Source: Thalassospira profundimaris
GTDB lineage: Bacteria; Pseudomonadota; Alphaproteobacteria; Rhodospirillales; Thalassospiraceae
DNA: 64,000 nt
Assembly (NCBI RefSeq): GCF_003326675.1
Contig: NZ_JPWF01000002.1
Location: 372,001 to 436,000, forward strand
Direction of reading: 5' to 3'
Shown here: one piece after another, positions 1 to 8,195 of the stretch
Layout of the letters: each line of letters opens with the position of its first letter
Position numbering within the stretch: position 1 is the first letter of the stretch
Translations under genes and position numbers: made by a program
Notes under the pieces: model-generated
Database searches by the model: none
What the model saw: the letters and a program-made list of their open reading frames with translations, nothing else
Told to the model about the DNA's origin: nothing

Positions 1-1366
1 GCGTGGTATATTCACCCGCCCGGAATTTCGGGTGGTTGATCAGGTTTTCAAGGAAGGCCAGGTTGGTGGCAACACCGCGAATACGAAACTCGCGTAATGC
101 ACGGTCCATGCGATCCACGGCCTCGCGCGGGGTACTGCCCCATGCGGTGACCTTTTCAAGCATACTGTCATAGAACGGCGTGATCACTGCACCGGAATAG
201 GCCGTGCCACCATCCAGACGAATACCAAAACCGTTGGCCCCGCGATAAACCTTGATGATCCCGTAATCGGGGACAAAGTTGTTTTCCGGGTTTTCCGTCG
301 TGATACGACACTGAAGTGCATGGTCACGCAGTTTGATCTTGTCCTGCCACGGAATACCGGTTTCTGACGGGAAACCGATGCGGCCACCCTGGGCAATCAG
401 GATTTGCGCCTTGACCAGATCAAAGCCGGTCACACATTCGGTAACGGTATGCTCGACCTGAATGCGCGGGTTGACTTCGATGAAATAGAATTTGGATGTA
501 TCAACATCCATCAGGAATTCGACCGTACCGGCATTAACGTAATTTGCCGCTGTTCCAAGCCGGATTGCCGCGTCACAGATTTCCTGACGCTGATCATCAT
601 TCAGATACGGAGCCGGTGCACGTTCGACGACCTTCTGGTTACGGCGCTGAACGGAACAATCACGTTCATACAGGTGAACCAGTGTACCGTGCGTATCGCC
701 AAGCAGCTGAACTTCAACATGGCGTGCACGACGGATCAGTTTTTCAAAATAAACTTCACCATTGCCAAAGGCGGCCTCGGCTTCGCGGCGGGCGGCCAGT
801 ACCTGATTGGCAAGGTCTTTGCCATTTTCAATGACACGCATCCCGCGTCCGCCACCGCCCCAGCTTGCCTTAAGCATCAGCGGATAGCCGATTGCCTCGG
901 CAATGCGGGTGACTTCCTTCATATCTTCGGGAAGTGCACTTGATGCCGGCATCACCGGCACACCGGCACTTTCGGCCAAATTGCGCGCAGCGACCTTGTT
1001 ACCAAGGACCCGCATCACATCGGAATTCGGACCGATAAACTGAATTCCGGCCTCGGCACAGGCATCGGCAAATTCTGGGTTTTCAGACAGGAAACCGTAT
1101 CCGGGATGGATCGCATCGACATCAGCATCACGTGCAATGCGAAGGATGTCCTCGATATCAAGATAGGCGCGAATAGGCTTGTTGCCCTTGCCCACCGCAT
1201 AGCTTTCATCTGCTTTGAAACGGTGAAGGGCGAAACGGTCCTCGTCAGAGAAAATCGCAACGGTGCGAATGCCAAGCTCGTTGGCAGCTCGCAAAACACG
1301 AATCGCGATTTCGCCACGGTTGGCGACCAAAAGTTTACGGATACGCTTAGGTGCAGAACGCGTCAT
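1..1366 (-). CDS. pyc: Pyruvate carboxylase, N-terminal part (cut by left edge)
   Basis: ATP- and biotin-dependent conversion of pyruvate to oxaloacetate (anaplerosis, cytosol). Only about 455 N-terminal residues are in the window, the biotin carboxylase half; carboxyltransferase and biotinyl domains would lie beyond the left edge. Translating the minus strand from the ATG at 1366 gives 'KLLVANRGEIAIRVLRAA' at the start, then 'YAVGKGNKPIRAYLDIEDIL', the glycine-rich ATP loop 'KASWGGGGRGMRV', and 'YERDCSVQRRNQKVVE' followed by the 'FIEVNPRIQVEHTVTE' catalytic stretch. The 'PIRAYLDIEDIL' spacing and 'DEDRFALHRFKADESY' are typical of pyruvate carboxylase rather than AccC. An AGGAG lies about 10 bases before the start. 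A PdhR-type palindrome lies about 260 bases upstream. Family assignment is firm; full length cannot be checked. Confidence 0.93.
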   Translation of the reverse strand, partial: MTRSAPKRIRKLLVANRGEIAIRVLRAANELGIRTVAIFSDEDRFALHRFKADESYAVGKGNKPIRAYLDIEDILRIARDADVDAIHPGYGFLSENPEFADACAEAGIQFIGPNSDVMRVLGNKVAARNLAESAGVPVMPASSALPEDMKEVTRIAEAIGYPLMLKASWGGGGRGMRVIENGKDLANQVLAARREAEAAFGNGEVYFEKLIRRARHVEVQLLGDTHGTLVHLYERDCSVQRRNQKVVERAPAPYLNDDQRQEICDAAIRLGTAANYVNAGTVEFLMDVDTSKFYFIEVNPRIQVEHTVTECVTGFDLVKAQILIAQGGRIGFPSETGIPWQDKIKLRDHALQCRITTENPENNFVPDYGIIKVYRGANGFGIRLDGGTAYSGAVITPFYDSMLEKVTAWGSTPREAVDRMDRALREFRIRGVATNLAFLENLINHPKFRAGEYTT

Positions 1367-1623
1367 TGACACCGGGCTCCTACCACATTTTCCTGGCAGG
1401 AACGTGCCTGTGCGCGCCTGCCAAAACCAAGTGAAACGCCACGATATGGTCCCGGAATGCGTTGCGGTGCGGGATGCCTGCAACGCCATACCTTTTGTGG
1501 CGGAACAAGATGCCTGCACGTAGAGATCTTGTGCAATGCATCCAGAGCTTTTGGCGCCCGGTGGGCAGGCGTCGTTTCTGGTATATGCGCATTGCCCTCT
1601 CCCTGTCAAAGCATGATCTCATG

Positions 1624-1640
1624 AATTGGTAATACCAATT
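1624..1640. promoter_or_regulatory. PdhR/FadR-subfamily GntR operator-like palindrome
   Basis: The sequence AATTGGTAATACCAATT is a perfect 7-base inverted repeat around a 3-base centre. It matches the AATTGGTnnnACCAATT pattern known for PdhR of the GntR family. It sits in the 433-base gap between pyc (258 bases upstream of its start, divergent) and the Cache histidine kinase (160 bases upstream of it). The rest of this gap holds no supported gene. A role in pyruvate- or lactate-responsive control of pyc is inferred from the match and position only. Confidence 0.55.
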
Positions 1641-1799
1641 GAACAAAAGCAAGACCAGCCGCTTTTCACCATGTGGAACGAAATGCGCATATGGTGCCTT
1701 GTCACGGCTTGGAAATCCGCGATCTTTCGGCGACTTTTGTGACAGATATGCTATTGTCCGCCCGAGGAAAAACACCCAAATCCTGAAACGGTTACGCCC

Positions 1800-3203
1800 A
1801 TGCCGAAGCTCAATCTTCGACTAAAGTTCCTGCTGCTTTCCATTTTGCCACTGGTTCTTGCGGCATCGGCCATCTCCTGGCTGGTCTTTGCACAGGCCGA
1901 AAGACTGGCCGAGGCCGAAATCAGAACCTTTGAACGCAACATCCTTGAAGCCCGCAAGGAAGAACTCAAAAGTTATCTCGAACTGGCTTTGGCATCGATT
2001 GACCATATCTATTCGGTGGCCAGTCCGCTTGATGCTGTTTCCAAGGAACGGGTCAAGGCCATCATCGAAGACCTGACTTATGGCGAAGACGGATATTTCT
2101 TTATTTATGACCGCGATGGCACTGCCCTTGTCGAACCGCCACAGCCATGGCGCGTCGGGCGCACCTATTGGAACTTGCGCGACATTAACGGCAACACCGT
2201 CATTCAGGGCCTGATCTTTAACGCCGAAAAGGGTGGCGACTTCATGCGCCATGTCTGGGAAAAACCGTCAACCGGCGAACCCACCGAAAAGATCACCTAT
2301 TCGCTGATGCTTGATAAATGGGACTGGATGATCGGCACCGGCATTTATATTGACGATATCGCCGAACAGGTCACCGAGATCGAGACAGAGGTTTCCACCC
2401 ATATCCGCGAAACCACGATTTCTATTATTGGCGTAACCATCCTTGCGGTTCTGCTTGTTGGTATTTCCGGAACGGTCGTCACACTGTCCGAACGCAAACT
2501 TGCCGATTCCAAGCTTAAGGAACTGACCCACCGCGTGGTTGACGTGCAGGAACAGGAGCGTCTTCGGGTGTCGCGCGAACTGCATGACGGCATCAGCCAG
2601 ATACTGGTTTCGGTCAAATATTCGGTCGAAACAGCCATCGCCCGGATTGGACAGGCACGCGAAAACGCGATTGAACCGATGGAAAAGGCCGCCAAACGAT
2701 TACAGGACGCCATTCACGAAGTTCGCCGGATTTCGCGCGACCTGCGCCCGGCGGTGCTTGATGACCTTGGCCTGAAACCGGCCATCGAAAGTATGTGCGC
2801 GGAATTGCAGGACCGTTCCGGCATTCTGATGGAAATCAAGATCGACAATATCGACAAGCAACTCGACATCGCCAAAAAGACCACGCTGTATCGTGTTTTG
2901 CAGGAAACCCTGACCAATATCGAACGCCACGCCGATGCAACCGTCATCAAGATATCGATCAAACGCGAAGGGCCCAGTGTTGTCATGCGCATCACCGATA
3001 ACGGTGTCGGCTTTGAAACCAACCGTTATATCCGCAACCGCGATCCGCGTGCCGGAATCGGATTGCGCAATATGCGCGAACGTATGGAATTCCACGGTGG
3101 CGGGCTTTCAGTACGCTCAGAACCAGATGATGGCACTAAAATCACTGCATTTATTCCCGCAACCAGCCAGAATGATCTACCCGACAGACCAATCAGAGGT
3201 TAA
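1800..3203 (+). CDS. Cache-domain sensor histidine kinase, NarL/DegS type
   Basis: Membrane sensor kinase, 467 residues. Order: TM1 at about 9-31; a periplasmic single-Cache domain about 32-200 containing 'EDGYFFIYDRDG' and 'WDWMIGTGIYIDDI', typical of small-ligand-binding sCache_2; TM2 about 206-228; HisKA_3 dimerisation region with 'SRELHDGISQ' (His262 is the likely phospho-acceptor); HATPase_c with 'NIERHADA' and 'DNGVGF'. The H-box and short ATPase are those of kinases that pair with LuxR/NarL-type regulators, and exactly such a regulator follows 46 bases later on the same strand. Ligand unknown; sCache_2 proteins often bind small carboxylates, so a C2-C3 organic acid would fit the neighbouring pyc, but this is a guess. 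Confidence 0.9.
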   Translation: MPKLNLRLKFLLLSILPLVLAASAISWLVFAQAERLAEAEIRTFERNILEARKEELKSYLELALASIDHIYSVASPLDAVSKERVKAIIEDLTYGEDGYFFIYDRDGTALVEPPQPWRVGRTYWNLRDINGNTVIQGLIFNAEKGGDFMRHVWEKPSTGEPTEKITYSLMLDKWDWMIGTGIYIDDIAEQVTEIETEVSTHIRETTISIIGVTILAVLLVGISGTVVTLSERKLADSKLKELTHRVVDVQEQERLRVSRELHDGISQILVSVKYSVETAIARIGQARENAIEPMEKAAKRLQDAIHEVRRISRDLRPAVLDDLGLKPAIESMCAELQDRSGILMEIKIDNIDKQLDIAKKTTLYRVLQETLTNIERHADATVIKISIKREGPSVVMRITDNGVGFETNRYIRNRDPRAGIGLRNMRERMEFHGGGLSVRSEPDDGTKITAFIPATSQNDLPDRPIRG

Positions 3204-3249
3204 TCTGGCAAAATAGTTACCGTTATGCGACAGGACCAAGTTTCGATCG

Positions 3250-3921
3250 ATGAACAGTTCCAATCAAATCTATTCCACCGCCCGCCCCTTGCGCATTCTG
3301 CTGTGCGATGACCACGCCCTTGTGATGGACGGTATCCGTTCGCGACTGGAATGTTTTGATCATATCAACATCATTGGCGAAGCCAGCAACGGCGTCGAAG
3401 CCCTGTCGCTGGCCCGCGAACTGCGTCCGGATATCGTTTTGATGGATATTTCGATGCCGGTGATGAACGGTCTGGAGGCCGCGGAAAAGTTCCGCGAAAC
3501 TCTGCCTGATACCAAGGTTGTCATCCTGTCGATGCATGAAAACCCGGAATATCTTCGCACCGCCCAGCAGGCTGGCGCCAAGGGCTTTATCCTCAAAGAC
3601 GTGTCGTCAAATGACATGGTTCGGGCCATCGAGGCTATTGCCAATGGCGGTGAAGCGTATAGCTCGACCTTTGACCGTATCAGTGCCGGTGAAGACAGCA
3701 CCAGTGATGGCGTGCCGCTGACAACACGTGAACGCACCGTTCTGCGCCTCCTTGCCAAAGGGGCCAGCAACAAACATGTCGCACGTGAACTTGATATCAG
3801 CGTGCGCACGGTCGAAACCCACCGCCGAAACATCAAACGCAAACTTGATATCGACAGTTCTGCCGGTCTTGTCCGTTACGCAATCGAAAAAGGTCTGGTC
3901 ACGCTCGACACCAACGCCTGA
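3250..3921 (+). CDS. NarL/LuxR-family response regulator
   Basis: DNA-binding response regulator of 223 residues, presumably phosphorylated by the kinase just upstream. Receiver domain about 14-130 with the acidic pair in 'LLCDDHA', phospho-acceptor Asp66 in 'VLMDISMP', and Lys116 in 'FILKDV'. C-terminal LuxR helix-turn-helix about 155-215, with 'LTTRERTVLRLLAKG' and 'ARELDISVRTVETHRRNI'. The gene follows the kinase by 46 bases, consistent with co-transcription. Target genes are not evident from the sequence. Confidence 0.92.
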   Translation: MNSSNQIYSTARPLRILLCDDHALVMDGIRSRLECFDHINIIGEASNGVEALSLARELRPDIVLMDISMPVMNGLEAAEKFRETLPDTKVVILSMHENPEYLRTAQQAGAKGFILKDVSSNDMVRAIEAIANGGEAYSSTFDRISAGEDSTSDGVPLTTRERTVLRLLAKGASNKHVARELDISVRTVETHRRNIKRKLDIDSSAGLVRYAIEKGLVTLDTNA

Positions 3922-4073
3922 TCGTCCGGTTCCGGTCTGGTTTGTGACGTGCGAGATACGACTTTAGATTGATTTAACAAATGAAACCGGTACATTGGTC
4001 AATGGTTTGGATTGATTAAACTTTTCATCTGACGTCACGCTACCTGTATATAACTCCTTGATAGGCGGAACGT

Positions 4074-4802
4074 GTGAACCATTCAGTAAGCTATACATTC
4101 CGACCCGACCTTGCGCGGTGCCGCGATTGTGGCGTGCGAAAGTTTGCGCTGTTTAACAATATGACGGACGAGGATTTCAAACTCGTTCATATGCCGGTCG
4201 AAGACATTACTCTTCCGAAACGCGGTACGCTTTACAATTCCGGCGATCAGGCCCAATCCATTTATACCTTGCGCAGTGGTCTCGTAAAACTTGTCCACTA
4301 TCTTCCGGACGGCAATCAACGGGTTGTGCGACTTGTGCGACCCGGCGGCACCATCGGACTTGAAGCCATCGTCAGTGATTGCTTCACCCATCACGCCGAA
4401 GCCATTCAGGACAGTCAGCTTTGCCGCATTCCGATTGCCGTGATCGAGAAACTGGATCGCGAAAGCCCCCGTCTGCACAAACAGGTCCTTAATCGCTGGC
4501 ATCAGGCAGTGATGGATTCAGATAACTGGCTGACCCAGATGTCGACCGGGACAGCCCGCGAACGGGTGGCCCGTCTGTGTCTGTTCCTGAACGATCCCGA
4601 AACCGGCACCTGTCAGTTGCCCGGCCGCGAAGATATCGGTGCGATGCTGGGCATCACCACCGAAACGGCCAGCCGGATCATTGCCGATTTCAGACGTATT
4701 GATCTGCTGGATTTCCAGTCACGCAATGTCTTCCGTCTCGATCTCGACGGCCTTAAGGATGTTGCAGGCATAGATGAAGACCGGCTTTCACTGTCATTCT
4801 AA
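4074..4802 (+). CDS. Crp/Fnr-family regulator with FNR-type HTH
   Basis: Transcription factor of 242 residues starting at a GTG preceded by AGGCGGA. N-terminal Cys16-x-x-Cys19, a cyclic-nucleotide-binding-like beta roll (about 30-135), a dimerisation helix, and an HTH_crp domain near 185-215 where 'TTETASRI' has the Glu-x-x-Ser-Arg recognition pattern of FNR (TTGAT half-sites). Cys117 in 'SQLCRIP' aligns with E. coli FNR Cys122. The third N-terminal cysteine of FNR is absent; Cys103 is the only other one visible. It could still hold an iron-sulfur cluster for oxygen or NO sensing, but that is uncertain. The upstream region has two TTGAT half-sites (near 3968 and 4012) but no full FNR box. Related possibilities are FnrL/AadR/FixK-type regulators. 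Confidence 0.85.
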   Translation: MNHSVSYTFRPDLARCRDCGVRKFALFNNMTDEDFKLVHMPVEDITLPKRGTLYNSGDQAQSIYTLRSGLVKLVHYLPDGNQRVVRLVRPGGTIGLEAIVSDCFTHHAEAIQDSQLCRIPIAVIEKLDRESPRLHKQVLNRWHQAVMDSDNWLTQMSTGTARERVARLCLFLNDPETGTCQLPGREDIGAMLGITTETASRIIADFRRIDLLDFQSRNVFRLDLDGLKDVAGIDEDRLSLSF

Positions 4803-4813
4803 GAATGTCGTAC

Positions 4814-5542
4814 CTATCTGGCAGCCTGTTGCAAGGTTGTCTGGAATGCCGAGTTGGGCCCGCAAGACGCCGCCAGCCTTTCATATTCCTGGGGGGTGTC
4901 GATCTGGCGCTGTTTTTCCCGACGGCGGCGATCGATATCTTTTAACCGGCGCTTGAAATCCCGACCATATTCCGACGAAAGCCGCCGCATGGCCCCCGGG
5001 ACATTATCCGCGGCAAGCGGAAACATTGCCCCTACCTTGATCACAACATCCCTGATCAGATCATCAAGGGCAACCCGAATATCGGCTTCCATCCCCTGAT
5101 TGACCTTCACATGTTCGCCTTCATGGGCATAGACCGCATCATATTCGCATGTGCCGCGCGCAAGCTCCGATGCGACATAGACCAGATGTTTGATCACATC
5201 GACTTTGGGACTGACCCGCACCAGTTCGAGACAATAACGCCCATTGCCAACTTCACGTGGTTCAAAGCGCATATCAAAGGATGCCTGCATTTCATATTCG
5301 GTCAGGCCTGCCACCACATAACGCGGATTTCCGCCCGCACGGCTGTTAAGCCATTTCACGGAACGGTGGCGATCAAGCATCGGATCCATGTGATTGAATT
5401 CAAGTCTGGCTTCGGGACTGCGCGTCGAAACACATGATCCTTGCGCCGCGACCGGTGTCGGCACAACCAGCAATGCCACACAGATCACAAGGCTGCAAAA
5501 AAGGTCCGCTATCCAGTTCGCCATGTGATCACGATAAAACAA
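4814..5542 (-). CDS. Secreted protein with HEGEH motif, DUF922-like
   Basis: Protein of 242 residues not identified by name. A hydrophobic segment (about 15-33) followed by 'PVAAQGS' looks like a signal peptide, so the product is probably periplasmic. The centre contains 'YAHEGEHVKVN', an HExxH sequence typical of zinc metallopeptidase-like folds; the surrounding pattern ('RYCLELVRVSPKVDV' before it and a long helical tail after it) resembles the DUF922 family. The C-terminal third is rich in Arg, Lys and Glu ('DFKRRLKDIDRRRREKQ') and probably helical. A TTG start is chosen because a GAGG lies 7 bases before it; the ATG at codon 7 has no ribosome site. Converges on the FNR-like gene. Protease activity is not demonstrated by the motif alone. 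Confidence 0.6.
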   Translation of the reverse strand: MFYRDHMANWIADLFCSLVICVALLVVPTPVAAQGSCVSTRSPEARLEFNHMDPMLDRHRSVKWLNSRAGGNPRYVVAGLTEYEMQASFDMRFEPREVGNGRYCLELVRVSPKVDVIKHLVYVASELARGTCEYDAVYAHEGEHVKVNQGMEADIRVALDDLIRDVVIKVGAMFPLAADNVPGAMRRLSSEYGRDFKRRLKDIDRRRREKQRQIDTPQEYERLAASCGPNSAFQTTLQQAAR

Positions 5543-5589
5543 ACAACATCCTCACCAAAAGATCACAATGGGTTCTATAGTGCCTGACA

Positions 5590-5949
5590 TCAGACGTGGC
5601 TTACCTTTTCCGCGCATTCCACACAAAGCGGCGTTGTCGGGTCAAACTCCAACCGCTTCTTTTCGATATTCTCGCCGCAATTATGGCAATGACCGTATTC
5701 ATCATCGCTCATCCGCTTCAGGGTCTTTTCAATCCGGTCCAGTTCCGCGTTGCGGCGACGTTCCTGTTCAAGATGCATCTGCTGATTCTGAAGAGCATCC
5801 ATTCGCGACAAACGACCGACTGCCTGCTGATCAAGCTCGACCGGCTTTCGATAATCTTCTGAATGGTTTGAATGCGCCAGAATGTCGGCGCGCCTAGCTT
5901 CCAGACGCGTGCGCAGTGCAACCAGATCAATATCTTTACGGTCCGTCAT
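5590..5949 (-). CDS. DksA/TraR-family C4 zinc finger protein
   Basis: Small protein of 119 residues. Two predicted helices forming a coiled coil (about 10-80) are followed by a four-cysteine zinc finger, 'CHNCGENI' and, after 17 residues, 'CVEC'. This is the DksA/TraR fold; such proteins insert the coiled coil into the secondary channel of RNA polymerase. It is shorter than DksA (about 150) and lacks a clear N-terminal extension, so it is more likely one of the accessory DksA-like proteins than DksA itself. The ATG at 5949 is preferred over upstream in-frame starts because 'CGAGG' lies 6 bases before it. Confidence 0.82.
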   Translation of the reverse strand: MTDRKDIDLVALRTRLEARRADILAHSNHSEDYRKPVELDQQAVGRLSRMDALQNQQMHLEQERRRNAELDRIEKTLKRMSDDEYGHCHNCGENIEKKRLEFDPTTPLCVECAEKVSHV

Positions 5950-6050
5950 GCGAAACCTCGTGAACTGTGTTGTTCTTCCTACCTTATATGGGGATCGCGA
6001 TGGCCGTTTCGCCAATCCCCCGGATCGAATTCACACCACAGCCCCGAATT

Positions 6051-7265
6051 TCAAGTGCAATTGCCACAGGCATCGACCAGCTTTTCCATTGCGGCCTTTG
6101 CCTCGTCATCATCAAGCCCCTCGGCTTTGATGTTTTTCTGGATTTTACAACACAGGGCAGGTCCACCGGGGAATGGCTTATCGGTCCAGAACGGCGCCGT
6201 CGTTCCGAAATATCCGGCCTGATCAAGGAACGACACACCATAATAATAAGCAGCCCCGACCGAGTTATAGAATGTCGGGTCATCAATGAAGCCACCATCG
6301 GGTGTCATCGATTTGGTCAGACACCATTCCAGCACCAGACCGATATCGGCCGATGCATTCTTTTGCATATCCGCATCAACCTGTGACCAGCCAAGGTCAA
6401 AGATCTTGGTCACATCATAATTGTTGTGATTGTTGAAATCGCCATTGTGTTTCCAGCCGAAAGGATAGGCATCGTCACGGATCGCAAGCGTGGTCTGGAA
6501 AATCTGTGGCCATAAATCGACCTTGCCGTGCTGATAGGAAATATTATGGAAAGTCAGGCTCAGATCGCTGCTTTTCAGAACACCCTGATCAGGTGTGTCG
6601 AACCAGCCGCCCCAATATCCGCTTTGATCGTCCTGCCAGTTATCAAGCCACTGTTTATAGGCATCGATATAATCCTGGGTCAGGTCAAAGCCCTTCACAT
6701 AAGTCTGAAAATAGTCGCGGATTTCGCTTTTGAAACACATCTGTGAAAGTGTGGCTGTAACCGCACCCAGCGCATCACGACGATCAAGACCATCTGCATA
6801 AATCTTTGATGTTTTCTGGCTTTCAAGCCAGGCGACCATTTTCTCGGGCGTTGCGATTGGCGCCATGAAGGCAAAGGGATATTGCGGTGCTGTCCCGGCA
6901 TCGGCCAACGTATTGACCGCATCAATCATCGCATCGACTTTCAGGAACCATTGATCATAACAAGGTCCCCATGAACCATCGCTTGGCACCTGGTCTTCGG
7001 CCCAGCTTTGATCCGGGTTCTCCAGCGAAGCCGCAAAGGCATCAATCTTGGTCGCAAGCGTGTCCCAGTCGGCGGTATACATCAACAGCCACTTGCATTC
7101 GATCATCCGCTGATCAGATGCCGCCATGCTGTTACCGGTCTGCTGAATTGCAATCAGCTTGTCCTGCAATGGGGCCAATTTCGCAGCATAGTTTTCCTGC
7201 TGCGTCACATAATCCGGATCGAACGCACAAAATTGTTCTTCAATCAGCTTGGTAAAATCTGCCAT
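6051..7265 (-). CDS. Unrecognised cytosolic protein, 404 residues
   Basis: No signal peptide or membrane segment. The protein is rich in Trp, Asp, Tyr and Phe ('SGYWGGWFDTPDQGV', 'FGWKHNGDFNNHNNYDV', 'DLGWSQVD', 'FWTDKPFPGGPALCC'), with repeated aromatic-rich helices that suggest an alpha/alpha-barrel such as is found in carbohydrate-active or lyase enzymes; this is an impression only. Two near-terminal Cys-Cys and 'ACGNCT' groups are visible. The ATG at 7265 ('MADFTKLIEEQF') is preferred to an earlier in-frame start because a GGGGAGG lies 12 bases before it. Stands alone on the minus strand, 140 bases downstream of the FliF-tail gene. Function not assigned. Confidence 0.7.
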   Translation of the reverse strand: MADFTKLIEEQFCAFDPDYVTQQENYAAKLAPLQDKLIAIQQTGNSMAASDQRMIECKWLLMYTADWDTLATKIDAFAASLENPDQSWAEDQVPSDGSWGPCYDQWFLKVDAMIDAVNTLADAGTAPQYPFAFMAPIATPEKMVAWLESQKTSKIYADGLDRRDALGAVTATLSQMCFKSEIRDYFQTYVKGFDLTQDYIDAYKQWLDNWQDDQSGYWGGWFDTPDQGVLKSSDLSLTFHNISYQHGKVDLWPQIFQTTLAIRDDAYPFGWKHNGDFNNHNNYDVTKIFDLGWSQVDADMQKNASADIGLVLEWCLTKSMTPDGGFIDDPTFYNSVGAAYYYGVSFLDQAGYFGTTAPFWTDKPFPGGPALCCKIQKNIKAEGLDDDEAKAAMEKLVDACGNCT

Positions 7266-7404
7266 TGGCCTTTTGCACCTCCCCTTGACGTATTTGACCA
7301 TCAGCATGACAAAAAATCTCGTAATGCCAAGGAATTAAACGATGGCGCATTTCACGGAAGGCAGCCGTAGATGCCCTGCCCGAAAAACATAAAGGGAATG
7401 AAGA

Positions 7405-7707
7405 TTATTCTTCGACCAGCCAATTACGAATGATGCGCAAGGCCCGATCCGGATCGGTATCAACCAGCTTGGCCGCGACATTGGCTTTTCTGCGATCAAT
7501 CATGCCTTCGATCCCGGCAACACTGATCCCGTTGGCCTCTTGCCCGGCGGCGATAACACTTGGCGTTGCCGATGTTCCTTGCAACCGTTCGCGCAATGCG
7601 ACATCCGTGCCCGGTTCATATTTCGGAATCGGTGCCGTCGGTTTCGGTCCTTTCATAAAGGACCCTCCACCATTTTCTTGTGACTGTTGCTTGTCGTTTT
7701 GCGCCAC
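7405..7707 (-). CDS. Small protein with FliF-like (FliG-binding) C-terminal tail
   Basis: Protein of 100 residues with GTG start. Residues 1-55 are polar and Gly/Pro-rich, probably disordered. Residues about 62-100 run 'IDRRKANVAAKLVDTDPDR' then 'ALRIIRNWLVEE'. This closely follows the pattern at the extreme C-terminus of the flagellar MS-ring protein FliF, where a helix plus 'DPxxxAxxIRxWL' docks into FliG (E. coli FliF ends with 'DPRVVALVIRQWMSND'). Here that tail is present without the membrane or ring domains, and no flagellar gene is nearby. The likeness was judged by eye; binding to FliG is inference. Confidence 0.6.
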   Translation of the reverse strand: MAQNDKQQSQENGGGSFMKGPKPTAPIPKYEPGTDVALRERLQGTSATPSVIAAGQEANGISVAGIEGMIDRRKANVAAKLVDTDPDRALRIIRNWLVEE

Positions 7708-8195
7708 GACACCTGTCCTGTCGATAAGCAGTCCGTTTGACCATCCTGATTATATGGCGACTCGTCGCAGGAAAGGAACGCCCCTTAATGCGATTCCGGG
7801 ACAATAAAAAGTCAAACCCTCTAAATTAGTCACCATTAAACTTTAGTCGAATATGTATGAGCATAGCAGCTTCGCCACTACGCGAATCTCAACCATAAAT
7901 ATTAATAAATCCAGTTTTGAACCTTTTCGAATTCACGTCAAAACCTTTCAAACCTGCGGAATTTCAATGAAAAATCTATCCTGTGGATTGATGCAAGCTA
8001 TTGGAAAAAATCAATAGAACGGAACGAACATGTAAATTATCTTTATATGATAAAGTTCGTATTCCTTCATTTTGGGGTTTATCACGCGCACAGGTCTATT
8101 TACCTTTTTATCCACTCAAGATATTCACCACCTTTGAGTAGTTTTTCCGATACCTTCGATCAGAGGCTGGAAATACCGCGGGGGCGCAGCGTCTT
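7708..8195. other. AT-rich intergenic region, 488 bases
   Basis: No supported gene. The stretch from about 7810 to 8150 is clearly more AT-rich than its surroundings. It contains the short inverted repeats GCGAC-TC-GTCGC (near 7759), CTATTG/CAATAG around an A-rich loop (near 8000-8020), and ACTCAA/TTGAGT (near 8115-8140). It probably carries the promoter and control region of the solute-binding-protein/hybrid-kinase operon. No sigma-factor site could be assigned with confidence. Confidence 0.4.

Noticed and set aside
1380-1775. Minus-strand ORF of 131 codons between pyc and the Cache kinase
   Set aside because: No ribosome site or known domain, and the composition is atypical (many His, Arg, Cys). 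The PdhR-type palindrome lies inside it, which fits non-coding control DNA.
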